39,858 nt of DNA from Geosiphon pyriformis (Eukaryota; Glomeromycota; Glomeromycetes; Archaeosporales; Geosiphonaceae). The position numbers were made by a program, and so were the translations under genes. Location of the stretch: positions 43,104 to 82,961 of the forward strand of contig JAAOMT010000195.1 of NCBI GenBank assembly GCA_016748015.1. The letters are read 5' to 3'. This document shows, piece after piece, positions 20,548-31,095 of the stretch. The stretch's first letter is position 1; each line of letters begins with the position of its first letter. The notes below the pieces were generated by a model. It saw only the letters and a list, made by a program, of their open reading frames with translations, was not told the origin of the DNA and did not search any database.

Positions 20548-21152
20548 ATGTATATATAGCAGTAGTATTAGAAAGAAAAAAAGCAGAATCCTTTAGTTAA
20601 AGATCTTTCAGTTTAGATTTAATCTAAGCAACCTTCCAACTCACAAATATTAATAAATAATTATTCTTTATCTCAAATCTACTTCCTACTATCAACATTT
20701 CATGTTAATAGTAATTGATACTTAACCACACTGGAACAATAGCTCTTAATCATGGCTATTAATGAAATACTAACCATTATTGCCTTGGCTTATTTTCTTA
20801 TTTCTTTTATTGTTATTTTTATTTTTCTTTCTTTTATTGTTATTTACTAATTGATTAAAGAGAAAGTGCTAAGATACAGATATCATAGGAACTGGTAAAA
20901 GATCTGTAAAACAAAGATAGAACATTCATAAATTTGAGGATAGCTTACCAGAAGGATTACTGGCCATCACGCTGAGAAAAAAATTTGACAGAATTGCGAT
21001 TCTGGAAGACTACTGAAACAACTATTGAATTTCTGCCCATTATACAAAGAACTCCACAACCAAACCTTTAGATATCAGCATTAGAATATCAATCAAGCAC
21101 CAAGTTACAAGTTTGTTATTTGCTTTGAGACCCCAAATAATCATCTGTAACA
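20548..21152 (+). repeat. 5' LTR of element B, right part, with ATGT duplication at its start
   Basis: 20548-20551 is the right ATGT target copy. The rest matches 29714-30153 and inverted element C. The TATA-like TGTATATATA is at 20549-20558. The LTR ends ...AATAATCATCTGTAACA at 21152, just before the primer-binding site. A short hydrophobic minus-strand ORF here is a by-product. Confidence 0.9.
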
Positions 21153-21154
21153 TA

Positions 21155-21171
21155 TGGTGCTTCTTGTGAGG
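21155..21171 (+). promoter_or_regulatory. Primer-binding site of element B
   Basis: TGGTGCTTCTTGTGAGG begins two bases after the LTR end; its complement ends in CCA. Confidence 0.7.
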
Positions 21172-21215
21172 TATAATCTTACAAAAAACCAGCATCAACC
21201 AACAATCATTCAAAA

Positions 21216-23000
21216 GTGGCAGAATCAGAAATAATAGGAACAAATCATTTAGAATTTGCTAAATTTTTGTTTTAACAGTATAGTCAACAACTGGGATTAA
21301 ACAACAACCATTATCCAACAGAATCTGCTTTCAACTTTTACATTAATGAAAAGATTACAGACTGTTTAGGAGGAACAGCTGACATTGAATTAGCAAGAGA
21401 AAACTTTTATACAAAATTATTTCAACACACCAGCTTACCAAAAAATCACAGTTTCACATCATTCATCAGGGAAATTAATCAAACCATTGAAAAATATACA
21501 CAACAACAATTCCCAATTATTTATGCAGACAAAAGAAAGAGAAAACTACAAACACCAACAATGACACCAAAAGGAATCCAACCACCCACTTGGAAGAAAA
21601 CTAGAGTTGAATTGCCAACAAACCCATTCTATCACTATACACCTGGAAGTGCCATTAACATCTCATTAACAGGCGCACCTACATCAAATATGACATCAAC
21701 ATTTGGACAACTCCCATTTCAAAGTAAATAAAAGAAAGCAGAATTACTAGGAACCTATAGTAATTATTTTAAAGGATTTAAATTATGATTGCCAACACCA
21801 TTAGGATTTCGATCACCATCATCTTAACCAGATTTTAGAAATGTGAATCCCTGGGAGATAAGAGAATCAGAAAAGAAGAAAGAAAAAAAAGCCAAAAATC
21901 AAAAATTTACTTACCAGAACCTGATTCTAGAAAACCCAGACATTAAAACCCCAAACTTTCAGACTTAACAAGATCCAAATTTTCAAACTCAGCAAAATCA
22001 AAATGATTAAAACCCTAACATTAATAATCAACAACACTTATCTCCAGTAATTGTCATCAACCCACCACTAGTTGCTCTACAACAACAGCCACCACTGCAA
22101 TCCCAAATTTAATTACTACTCCAACCATTACAGCAACTAAACTTGAATCAAATGGCTTATGCTCCAATAGCAAAACTTGAAAAGTTCACTAGTAAAGAAA
22201 ACGATGCCCAAGTATGGCTAAACAATATAGAAAAAGCCATCACAGCCAATAGATGAGATGATGCCAGAGCCATGCAAGCCATTCCATATTTTCTCCAGAA
22301 TACTGCCAATTTATAGTATCAAAGTTTGGTTAACAAACCCCAAGATTTCAATATATTCAAGCTTGCATTCCTACAATATTTCAGTAATAATAATAGCATC
22401 AACCAATTGACAAACACTTTCACCACCATCAAACAAGAAGAAAATAAAGCAGTCACTACTTACTTAGGATGCTTCTATAGAAATTTGCGCCAAATTTAAG
22501 CCATACAGGCTGATTATTTCACAGTGTCACAAATTCTAAATCAATTTATTTGAGGCCTGTACAGTAGCATTTTCCAATACATATGTCCAATACATCTTGC
22601 AGATCTTTAAGCCACTGTTACAAATGCCAAAAATTTTGAAGCAGCTAAACTTGAAGCTAACCACGCTCAAGCCATCAACCTAGTGATGAACAGATCATCT
22701 GAATTGGATTCTAAGTTGAAACAATTCAGTGATTCCATCAACCAAAAATTAGAGAGATACTTAGCTAACAATCAGATAATTTATCAATCTTCACAACAAT
22801 GCAATAATCAAAGAAATGCGAATTGTTTCCAGAATCAGTCATATTTATCATCTTCGACCAATCAACAGTGGCAGCAGGAGATGCATGTTTGTCACTACTG
22901 TGATAAACAAGAACATTTAAGAATCGATTGTAAGTTAAGGATAAATAATCAACAATTGGAAACCAATTTCAAAACTCTGATCACTGGTTTCAAACTCTGA
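21216..23000 (+). pseudogene. Element B gag with CCHC knuckle
   Basis: A single frame can be followed from GTG 21216 (AESEIIGTNH; possibly a former ATG) to TGA 22998-23000, interrupted by about a dozen stops at expected Gln/Trp codons. The N-terminal part (LARENFYTKLF, PPTWKKTRVE, YTPGSAINIS) is shared with element C. A long Gln/Asn/Pro-rich linker (about 21830-22130) follows. The capsid-like domain starts MAYAPIAKLEKFTSKENDAQ at 22152, with WLNNIEKAI and PYFLQNTA. The knuckle CHYCDKQEHLRIDC is at about 22890-22931. Gag would form the particle shell and bind RNA. Confidence 0.82.
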
Positions 23001-24200
23001 AATATCAACCCAATCCAAAAATATATCAATTGAATTACCTACTAGTAATACAGCCACCAATTTATCAACTATCAGTATATCAAGCTTCACTCTATCAACT
23101 GGCAGCACCAGTTATTTATCAACCACAGTTACAAGTAATATATTAACAACTACCAATTCCAATACTGCCTTTAAACTCAGCTCAGATGACATCCAAAAAC
23201 CTCAGATCAAGAGTCATTCAAAACTGGAAATTGGCAATGGTTGTTCACCAACCAATTCTTAGTCCATCCAACCAGCCATTAGGATTACAACAGTGGAGTT
23301 CAAGAACCAAGTATACTTAAAACCCAAGCTTCCAGAACTATTTAAGTCTTCTGGTTACTCCAGAAGATGCCTTATTCAATAACTTGGAGACAAACCAGAA
23401 AGCACTTATCAGCAACATACTACCAGCCACCATTATGGAAGACAAATCACTCGCAGCTATATTTTTCTTTGAGATTAAAAAACCGTCAGCAACTCCTTTG
23501 TTCAGTGGAACTGCACTTGAGGAAAAACCAATTACTGCTATGTATACTAATGCCAAAGTAGATGGCCATGCTATCAAATTTATCCTTAATAGTAGATCAG
23601 CAAACAGTATTATCACACAACAACTTATGGACCAATTAGGTCGTTGAGTTGATCATGCTGCCAGTGTTAGGATAATAACGGCTGATGGAGCGATCAAGAC
23701 TCTTATTGGCAAGATTGATAATTTTTTCTTTGAAGTAAATAGTATTATTACTCCAATCAAAGTTTTGGTAATAGAGACTACATAGTACCAAGCACTAATT
23801 GGTAATGACTGGTTAGTCAAAACAAATGCCATGCTTAACTGGAACATACAGAAACTACAGCTTAGCCAGAACAGTTAACACATGTAGGTACCTGTCACAT
23901 GTGAACACTTCAAACTCATCACTATGTCATTAGCCCCACTTATCGAATTCGAAGAAGAAAAAAAAAACCTACCTGGAAAGCCTATCAAGTGTCCTGGGTT
24001 GATCAAGACTACAATGAACTACCACCAATACTTTCTTGGGATGACAATAGAAAAAAAAAATGAAAAAAAGAACTTATCTGGAATGCCAACCAAGCTTGGA
24101 AAACCAACAACAATCAAGACAAACTAACAACAACTTGGGAATGAAAAGAAGACAATCATAAGAGAAAAGAAAAAAAAAAAAAAAGATCTAACACCAACCA
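22949..24200 (+). pseudogene. Element B gag-pol linker and protease
   Basis: This frame is -1 to gag and in frame with everything to RNase H. It starts with a Tyr/Gln/Pro-rich linker (PPIYQLSVYQASLYQ). The retropepsin domain (23384-23647) reads AKVDGHAIKFILNSRSANSII then MDQLG: the catalytic Asp of the expected LDSG is Asn (AAT), so the protease is dead. After a TGA it continues VLVIETT and ALIGNDWLVKTNAML. From 23924 a run of A's shifts the frame; the true frame reads PTWKAYQVSWVDQDYNELPP, matching element C. The tail to about 24200 is Lys/Glu-rich and unrecognised. Confidence 0.75.
22981..23382 (+). other. Second open frame overlapping the gag-pol linker of B (Ser/Thr-rich)
   Basis: In the frame +1 to gag, 22981-23379 reads through with one TAG (23260, expected CAG). 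It contains NLSTISISSF, then KLEIGNGC and LFKSSGYSRRCLIQ. Element C has the same frame open for 208 codons (37143-37769) with NLSTTSLSNF, KLEISDGC and LFKSSGDSRRCCIQQL. The protease-linked frame over the same DNA reads PPIYQLSVYQ. Whether this frame is translated is unknown; shared ancestry alone would conserve all frames. Confidence 0.35.
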
Positions 24201-24239
24201 CTACTCACCATCTATATACTTACACTCAATCACAATTGT

Positions 24240-25855
24240 CAAATTATTGTCAACTGAGATTAGAGTGCATCAATTGTAACAAAAAATTGTTATCAATGGA
24301 TGCATGCTGTAATGACAATGAGAAATACCAGATGGCAACAAAGTTCTATTGCTATCTATGTCTAGTCGAATACTTTGGAAGACCAAAACAAGTGGGAAAA
24401 TGAGATAATGAGTCATGCTTGACTTGTGGTAAAACTCTCTTTAATGAAAAAATGTGGAACAACATTCTTGAGAGAGGAGGAACATATGACAAATCATGTT
24501 AGTACATGATTCTTATAAGCAATTGGGTAAGAAAAAAAATGCCCATAGATGTTGTCTGGAAATGAACAGTCAAATGCTTGAACAGTTGTTCACACAATAA
24601 TGACAAAATTTGGCAAATGGCTCTCACCAAAATCAAAGAAGCATTATCAGAAGAAATAAAGATAATTAAAAATAACTCACCAGAACCCATAGAACTTGAC
24701 TGGGACCCAGAACCAGTCATAAATTTCTTGGATCCAAAACAATTCTACAAACACTACCAAAAGCTAGCATCTACAAGAGAAGAGCAGAAGCAATGCTTAG
24801 AAGAAATCAATACTCAATTATGTGACCACTGTTTGATTCTATATAACTTTCAATATTGTAATAAGTATGATCTCATTTACAATCTACCAACACACATAAT
24901 CTACACAATTCCAGAAGAAAAAGAACCAATCAGCAGCTGCATATCAGAATCAGAATTAATTTTCAATCCTGATTCAAACTCCAATTACAATGATGACAAA
25001 AACAACAATTCCAGCTTTGCTCAATATAGCAACAAAAATGACAATGATTCAAACTCCAATTCAAACCCCGAAACATATATCGCACTTCCTGATCTCTCCA
25101 AGGAGCAGGAACTCAGATGGTTCAGTGATAATAATAAAGATATTATGTTCAAATACACACATAATATTGATGTAAAGTTTGATCTAAAATATCTGGGAAA
25201 AGTTGCCATCAAATTGGAACCACATTCACACACCTGCATTAATCTCAAAATAGCATTGGAAATTTTAGCAACAATAATGATGCAGTTAGCATCTAGGAGT
25301 AGCTTAGCCAAAAAGAGATTCAACATTAGAGGAAAAATAATTAACACAGGATACATAAAAAATATCATTATTATACTACAAAATGATTTAGAAAAGACAT
25401 ATATTATAGATCCAAATGAAAAGATAGCACAGGCAATATTTCTACCTCTGGTGAAAATAGCTCAGTTAGTGTCAGTAGAAAACAGAGAAAAATTAGGGAT
25501 TACTGCTAAAGGGATACAGAGTTTCGGATCTACAGATAGAATAGATGTATTAGTTAATATGGCAGAGAAAAAAATTAGTGACAAGGGAAAAATTATCTCT
25601 ATCTGTCAAGCAATTTCCATTTTACCATATGACCAATATATGTTAGCCATAAAAAGAGAAGTAAAGGATCAAGCTCAATTATTTGAAACAAAAGCCACCA
25701 ATTGCAAATCAGGAGAAATTGGATTAACTAATCTTTACATATCAGCCAAAAGCCCCAAAAACATTAAAATTTTCATTTACAACACAACCAAAAATATTAT
25801 TGAGATACCAAAAGGAAACATCATTGGATATTTAACCAATGAAGTTAAGAATTAA
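24240..25855 (+). CDS. Element B pol segment: Cys-rich module, acidic linker, dUTPase-like domain
   Basis: An intact 425-codon frame lies at 24578-25855, and the same frame continues upstream with TGA/TAG at 24401, 24498 and 24563. Cys pairs are CINC (24266), CC (24305), CYLC (24350) and CLTC (24416), probably two zinc sites. Counting from the ATG at 24578: CDHC...YCNKYD at residues 82-98, then an Asn/Asp/Ser-rich acidic linker (about 122-165). The dUTPase trimer motifs follow: HNIDVKFDLKY (195-205), SRSSLAK (239-245), KIINTGYIKNI (253-263), EKIAQAIF (281-288) and AKGIQSFGSTDR (310-321). dUTPase hydrolyses dUTP to limit uracil in cDNA. The motif 3 Asp reads Asn here, so this copy is probably inactive. 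Residues 355-425 form a linker before RT. Confidence 0.85.
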
Positions 25856-27370
25856 CCACCAAACTACATTTCAAATTTTCCACAGCTTTGTGAATAGGTG
25901 GACATCATATCACAAACCATTTATGAACAAAATGAATATTATTTGCTTCAACTGGAACAGTTGGAACAGATGAACATGGGGAATCTAAACCCATTCCAAC
26001 AGATGCAACTAAAAATATTACTCAAAAATTTCAATGACATCTTTGCTAGCAAAAATAAATTTGGCCACACCAATATCATTTAGCATCAGATCAAGACTAG
26101 AGATACAATGCCAATTAAACAAAAGACATACAGAGTACCACCAGCCAGCCATAAGATCATTCGTCAAGAAATCAATTAAATGCTTAACAATGGGCTAATT
26201 TAGCCATCAATGAGTCCATGGTCATTACCAGTAGTACTAGTCTGAAAGAAAAATGGGAAGATCTACTTTTGTGTAGATTATAGAAAACTCAACAGTATTA
26301 TTCATGGTGATAGTTATTCAACTTTGCAAATTTAGAAATTATTTAATGCTTTTGGTAGAAATAAATAGTTCTCAACATTAAATTTAGATAATAGTTATTG
26401 GCAAGTAGCCATAGATCTAGCCAACAAAGAGAAAACAGTGTTTACCACAAGAGAAAAAAATTTTGAATTTGAAGTCATATCATTTGTATTGATAAATACA
26501 CCAGCCACATTTCAACAGCTAATGAAAATTGTTTACACTGGACTACTATGGAAATCAATAATCATATACTTAGATAACACCAATGTGTTCTCAAAAACAT
26601 TTAATGATTATCTGCACCATCTCCAACAAGTATTTGAAAGACTTAGATAAACAGAATTAAAACTGAATGCCAATAAATACTTTTTTGGAAAAACAGAACT
26701 CAAGTTTTTGGGACATGTAGTAAGCAAAGACAGTATCAAAATGGATCCAGATAAGATTGCAATAGTAAAGAACTTTCCAATACCAACCAACTTGACAGAA
26801 CTAAAAACATTTTTGGAATTCACAGGCTATTATTGCCACTTTATTAAAGACTTTTCAAAATTAGCTCAGCCACTCTATTATTTACAAACCAAGAATGTGA
26901 AGTACAAATGAACAGAAGCTTAACAAGAAGCTTTCAACATATTAAGAAGAAAGCTTATCCAAGCTTTAGTATTAATGTATTCAGATTACAACAAACCATT
27001 TATCATTATTACTGATGCATCAGACCAAGCATTGAGAGCATTACTATTACAAAGAAAACCAGATGAAAAAGAGCATCCAATAGCTTATGCCAGTAGAAGC
27101 TTAAGTCTAGCTGAAAAGAACTATGAAATCCCAGCATTAGAACACTTAGCTATCTATTAAGCTGTTATTAAATAAAAAAAATACTTGAGCCAAAAGTTTG
27201 ATGTATATACTGACCACAAAGAATTAACTTCAATCCAGAAGCAAAAATTTGGAGACAATTGCCATATAAGATAGAAAATAGCATGATTACCATATATATT
27301 TACAGTACATTATAAAAAAGGAAAAGACAATGGAAATGCCGATGAATTGTCACAAATAAGACAAATTTAA
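25856..27370 (+). pseudogene. Element B reverse transcriptase and RNase H
   Basis: Same frame as dUTPase. RT: FNDIFASKNKFG, MPIKQKTYRVPPASHKII, NGKIYFCVDYRKLN, FSTLNLDNSYWQVAID (expected STLDLD; first Asp is Asn), and IIYLDNTNVFS (expected YLDD; second Asp is Asn). RNase H: IITDASDQALRALL (Asp kept), ALEHLAIY (Glu kept), VYTDHKELT (Asp kept) and NGNADELSQ (Asp kept), so the RNase H catalytic set is complete although stops interrupt it. Stops at 26081, 26177, 26198, 26243, 26648, 26909 and others match expected Gln/Trp/Arg positions. RT cannot function. Confidence 0.87.
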
Positions 27371-27449
27371 AAACATTTCAACCCAAAAATATAACAAAAA
27401 GATGAATATACAAAAATACAAACAACTCCAATATTATATAGATACTTAA

Positions 27450-28690
27450 TTGTTCAAAAAGAAATTATTTCAAAAAGAACAAAACGACATAAAACAGCAA
27501 TCAAAATATTTTATTAATCATCAAAATATACTTTACCAGAAGAACAAAAGAAACCTAAATCAACTGACCAGAGTAATTACAGAACCAGAAAAAGAGACAA
27601 TATTATTCAACATGTACTCAAATTCAACAGCAGGAAATTTTCATAAAGAAACAACCATAGAAAGGATCAAAAAAAGATACTATTGGCCATCAATATATCC
27701 AGATATCATCCAATATATTTAAAATTGTAATGCTTGTCAGAGAAGAGGAGGAACAAAACCCAGTGAACTATTGAGACTGATCAAAGTAAAACAACCATTT
27801 GATCATATTGGAATTGACTTAGTTGGACCATTAACCATAACCAGTAAAAACAATAGATATATTGTGATAGCCATGGACTATCTCACTAAATAACCAGAAG
27901 TAAAAGCCATTCAAGAAGCAGATGCAAAATTCATTGCCAAATTTGTTCATCAAGATTTGATCTGTCATCACGGATGTCCAAAAAAACTATTATCAGATTA
28001 AGGAACTCACTTTGTGAATAGAACACTGGCAAAATTAAGTCAAAGATTTGGGATAAAAAGACCATTATCATCACCATATCATCCACAAACAAATAGACTA
28101 GTTAAAAGGTTTAACAGAACATTGTGTAAAGACATTGCCAAAATCAGCCAAAAAAACCAGAACAAATAAGATTTGTTTATACCATTAATATTATTGGACA
28201 ATGAAACAAGATACTATACAAGCAACACTATTTGAATTAGTATATGGTAGAACAACAATATTACCAGTTGAGATAGAAGTCAACACTTATCTAACAAAAC
28301 CAATAATAGAAAAAAATTTCCAAAGAACATTGTTGAGAAGAACATATAACTTAATGGAGACACTAGAAAACAAAAGGTGAAAAGCAGTTGATAATATCCA
28401 AAAATCACAAAAAAAACAAAAAAAAAGACATGATAACCAACTACCAAATAAACCAGTTGAATTCAGGATTGGAGACAAAGTACTTTTACATTGTACCAAA
28501 GTGGAAAAACAATGAAGTGAAAAATTTGACTCCAAATAAGATAAACTATTTTACATAGAAAAAATTCTTGGAAATAAAGCTTATAAATTAAGATAGGACA
28601 AGAAAATCTTAGCCAAAGCAGCACATAATAATTGATTAAAACCATATTATCATATAGTATCACCATCTATTAGTAATATTCCACAATTAG
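27450..28690 (+). pseudogene. Element B integrase, catalytic Glu lost
   Basis: 27450-27722 is open: TAGNFHKETTIERIKKRYYW then CNACQRRGG (zinc-binding N-terminus). Core: GIDLVGPLTIT (Asp kept), LLSD followed by TAA and GTHF (Asp kept), and PYHPQTNRLVKRFNRTL (expected NGLVERFN; catalytic Glu is Lys, AAA). After about 28160 the frame changes. The C-terminal part reads GDKVLLHCTK then AYKLR, the equivalent of GDKVLLYCTK in element C and of the integrase C-terminal SH3-like/GPY region. Its frame differs from RNase H, with a shift near 27400. Confidence 0.85.
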
Positions 28691-28770
28691 AAGTACAGTG
28701 AATACTAGTCCAACCAAATAAGATTCCACAAGATTTGGAACCAATCATAATTATTGGACCAAACATGTAA

Positions 28771-29472
28771 AATTAAACAATAAAAAGAGTATATAAAGAC
28801 ATAGTAGATGCAACAGAAGACTTCAAAAAAATAGAAATTACCAACAACATCTATTTACTAGCACAACAACTCTTCCAACTAATTCAACAACAGAATATAG
28901 AAATTAATATCAATCAACAAACCATTCGATACCAAGATATCAATAAAATATCTCGATACAAAGTACAAAAAAAAATGAAAAACACTATTGATAAAATAAT
29001 TCTAAAAGTAAAATTGGCAATAAAAGAGCCAACAAGTGTCACCACATATCAAGAAGTGACTAAAAAAACTTGGATGTGGTGGATACAACAATTTCTAAGA
29101 AACTTTTGTTATTTCCACTTGGGATGATACTTGAATATTCAGAATTTATACACAGATAAAACAAAACAATTATTCAATACAACAATATTGCAACAACTAG
29201 AACAATTTATGAGAAAAAACAATTTAACTACACAAGCAAGAGCCATCTATTGGCTATATATGGAATTCTAAGACAAACCAGAAATTTTACTTAATCCAGA
29301 CATAGACTTTATTATAGTTAACCAAATGGGAAAAATAACTAACATCCAATTTGAAGAATTATAAAATAAAATCATTTAAGTAATTCTTGAAAAAAAAGTT
29401 CAAAAAATACTCAAGAACAGAGAATTAGAGTCAGAAGATTTGGGAGATCTCAACAAAGCTCAATATTAAAAA
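28771..29472 (+). pseudogene. Element B post-integrase domain, unknown function
   Basis: About 220 codons after integrase: RVYKDIVDATEDFKKIEITN, LLAQQLFQLIQQQNIEI, NQQTIRYQD, NTIDKIILKVKLAIKE, WMWWIQQFLRNFCYF, YLNIQNLYTDKTKQLF, RAIYWLYMEF, LNKAQY. It is helix-rich, with a Trp-rich core. It is strongly conserved with element C (31085-31775), and the order of motifs is the same. No known family is recognised; no signal peptide or transmembrane helix suggests Env. It lies between integrase and the polypurine tract, where some gypsy elements carry accessory ORFs. Confidence 0.6.
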
Positions 29473-29483
29473 AGAAAAAATAA
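29466..29483 (+). promoter_or_regulatory. Polypurine tract of element B
   Basis: The A/G run TTAAAAAAGAAAAAATAA abuts the 3' LTR start TGTTATT at 29484. Confidence 0.6.
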
Positions 29484-30153
29484 TGTTATTTATAAAATAT
29501 AGAGAGTATATTAGCATATAAATTAGTCAATCAGAAGTGGCTGTAGTAAATGTGAAATTTCAGGATTCTTCTCAAAAGAAATTGTGGAATTCTTATATAG
29601 AGAATTACAAGATTCCAGAATTCCAAGATTCCTCTCAAAAGGAATTGCAGAATTCCAGGAATTCCAGGATTCCTAGTGTAAAGAATTGAGGAATTAAAAA
29701 ATCTCAATTATGTATATATAACAATAGTATTAGAAAAAAAAAAAGCAGAATCTTTTAGTTAGAGACCTTTCAGTTTAGATTTAATTTAAGTGATCTTCCA
29801 ACTTACAAATATCAATAAATAATTATTCTCTATCTCAAATTCACTCTCTATTATCAACACTTTATGTTAATAGTAATTGATACTTAACCACACTGGAACA
29901 ATAATTCTTGATCATGGCTATTAATAAGATACTAACCATTATTGCTTTGGCTTATTTTCTTATTTTTTTTATTGTTATTTTTATTTTTCTTTCTTTTGTT
30001 GTTATTTACTAATTGATTAAAGAGAAAGTGCTAAGATACAGACATCATAGGGACTGGTAAAAAACCAGTAAAACAAGAGTAGAACACTTATAGATTTAAG
30101 GATAGCTTACTAAGAGGATTACCAGCCACCATGTTAAGAAAAAAATTTGATGG
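29484..30153 (+). repeat. 3' LTR of element B, truncated by element C
   Basis: Collinear with the 5' LTR. TATA-like TGTATATATA lies at 29711-29720, uninterrupted here. The LTR stops after AAATTTGATGG where C begins; about 150 further bases (as at 21000-21152) are missing and should lie on the other side of C. Confidence 0.88.
29711..29720 (+). promoter_or_regulatory. TATA-like core of the B 3' LTR
   Basis: TGTATATATA, uninterrupted in this copy; element A's insertion point in the 5' LTR corresponds to the start of this motif. Confidence 0.5.
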
Positions 30154-31077
30154 TGTTATGAGTGATTATTTGGGGTATTGAATCAAATAACAAATCCATA
30201 ACTTGGTGCTAAAAGTTATTTGTGTTGATGTTATTAATCTGAAAATTTTGTATCTGAAAGTTTTGTATTTAAAGGTTTTGGTTTGAGTTCTTTGTATAAT
30301 GGACAGAGATTCAATAATTGTTTTATCCATAGCTTTCCAAAACCACAGTTTTGTTAATTTTTCTCTCGGCATGATGGCCGGCAATCCTCTGGTAAGTATT
30401 TTGTATCTTCTGTACATGTCCTACCCTTTCGTAGGAGTCTTTTACCAGGCAATCCTTGATGTCAGTAATCTAGCGCTTTATTCAACCAATTAGTGCACAA
30501 CAATAAAATCAAAATAAAATAAAGAAAAAAAATAAAAGAAAATAACAAAAAAAAAGAAATAAAAGAAAATAACAAAAGAAAAAAAATAAAAGAAAATAAC
30601 AAAAGAAAAAAAATAGACCAAAACAATTTACAAGTTAGTATTCCATCAATAGCCATGATCAAGAGCTATTGTTCCAGTGTAATTAAGTATCAATTACTAT
30701 CAACATAGAGTGTTGATAGTAGAATTAGGTTTGAGATACCAAATAGTTATTTATTGTGTTTGGAAGATTGTCTAGATAAAATCTAAACTAAGAGATCTGT
30801 CTTTTTAGCTTCTAATTCTACTGCTATATATACATAATTGAGATTTCTCAATTTCTCAATTCTTCACAACAAGAATCCTGGGATTTCTGGAATTCTGCAA
30901 TTCCTTTAAGAAGAATTCTGGAATTCTGGAATCCTGCAATTTCTTGTGAGAATCCTGTAATTTCTGGAATCCTGCAATTCCTGAAAAAAATCCTAGAATT
31001 CCCACCTTTTACTATGTCTACTTCTGATTAGTTAATAACTATACTAATATATATTTTCTATATTTTTATAAGTAATA
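30154..31077 (-). repeat. 3' LTR of element C
   Basis: 924 bases. The minus-strand start TATTACTTATAAAAATATAG (expected TGTTAC) is at 31077 and the end is at 30154. TATA-like TATATATACA is at 30825-30834 (plus strand). It contains the inverted GGAATTCC-type array (about 30845-31005). It is longer than the B LTR mainly through extra 27-bp A/T repeats. Plus-strand ORFs here are by-products. Confidence 0.88.
30524..30616 (-). repeat. 27-bp A-rich tandem repeat in LTR C, about 3 copies
   Basis: The unit is approximately AAAAAAATAAAAGAAAATAACAAAAG (plus strand), with about three and a half copies. The B LTRs hold a shorter T-rich counterpart (about 20795-20850 and 29950-30010). It explains part of the LTR length difference. 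Confidence 0.75.
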
Positions 31078-31095
31078 TTATTCTCTTCTTTTAAT
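31078..31095 (-). promoter_or_regulatory. Polypurine tract of element C
   Basis: Minus-strand ATTAAAAGAAGAGAATAA directly precedes the LTR start. Confidence 0.6.

Larger units (their letters stand above)
12574..30153 (+). mobile_element. Ty3/gypsy-type LTR retrotransposon B with dUTPase, split by A and truncated by C
   Basis: LTRs begin TGTTA and end GTAACA. The 5' LTR is 12574-12803 plus 20552-21152 (about 831 bases without element A). The 3' LTR starts at 29484 and is cut at 30153 by element C. The internal part is 21153-29483, about 8.3 kb. The order is PBS, gag (CCHC), protease, Cys module, dUTPase, RT, RNase H, integrase, post-integrase domain, polypurine tract. Integrase after RNase H places it in Ty3/gypsy (Metaviridae). 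Many stops and lost catalytic residues show it is inactive. It sits inside LINE copy 2; the left flank is GACAT (12569-12573) and the right target duplication is outside the window. Confidence 0.9.

Noticed and set aside
24578-25855. Host dUTPase gene captured between transposons
   Set aside because: The frame continues upstream into the Cys module and downstream into RT in B, and the same arrangement occurs in C, so it is part of the element.
30462-30662. Minus-strand very hydrophobic frame resembling a membrane peptide
   Set aside because: It is translation of the 27-bp A/T-rich repeat inside LTR C, with no start context or conservation.
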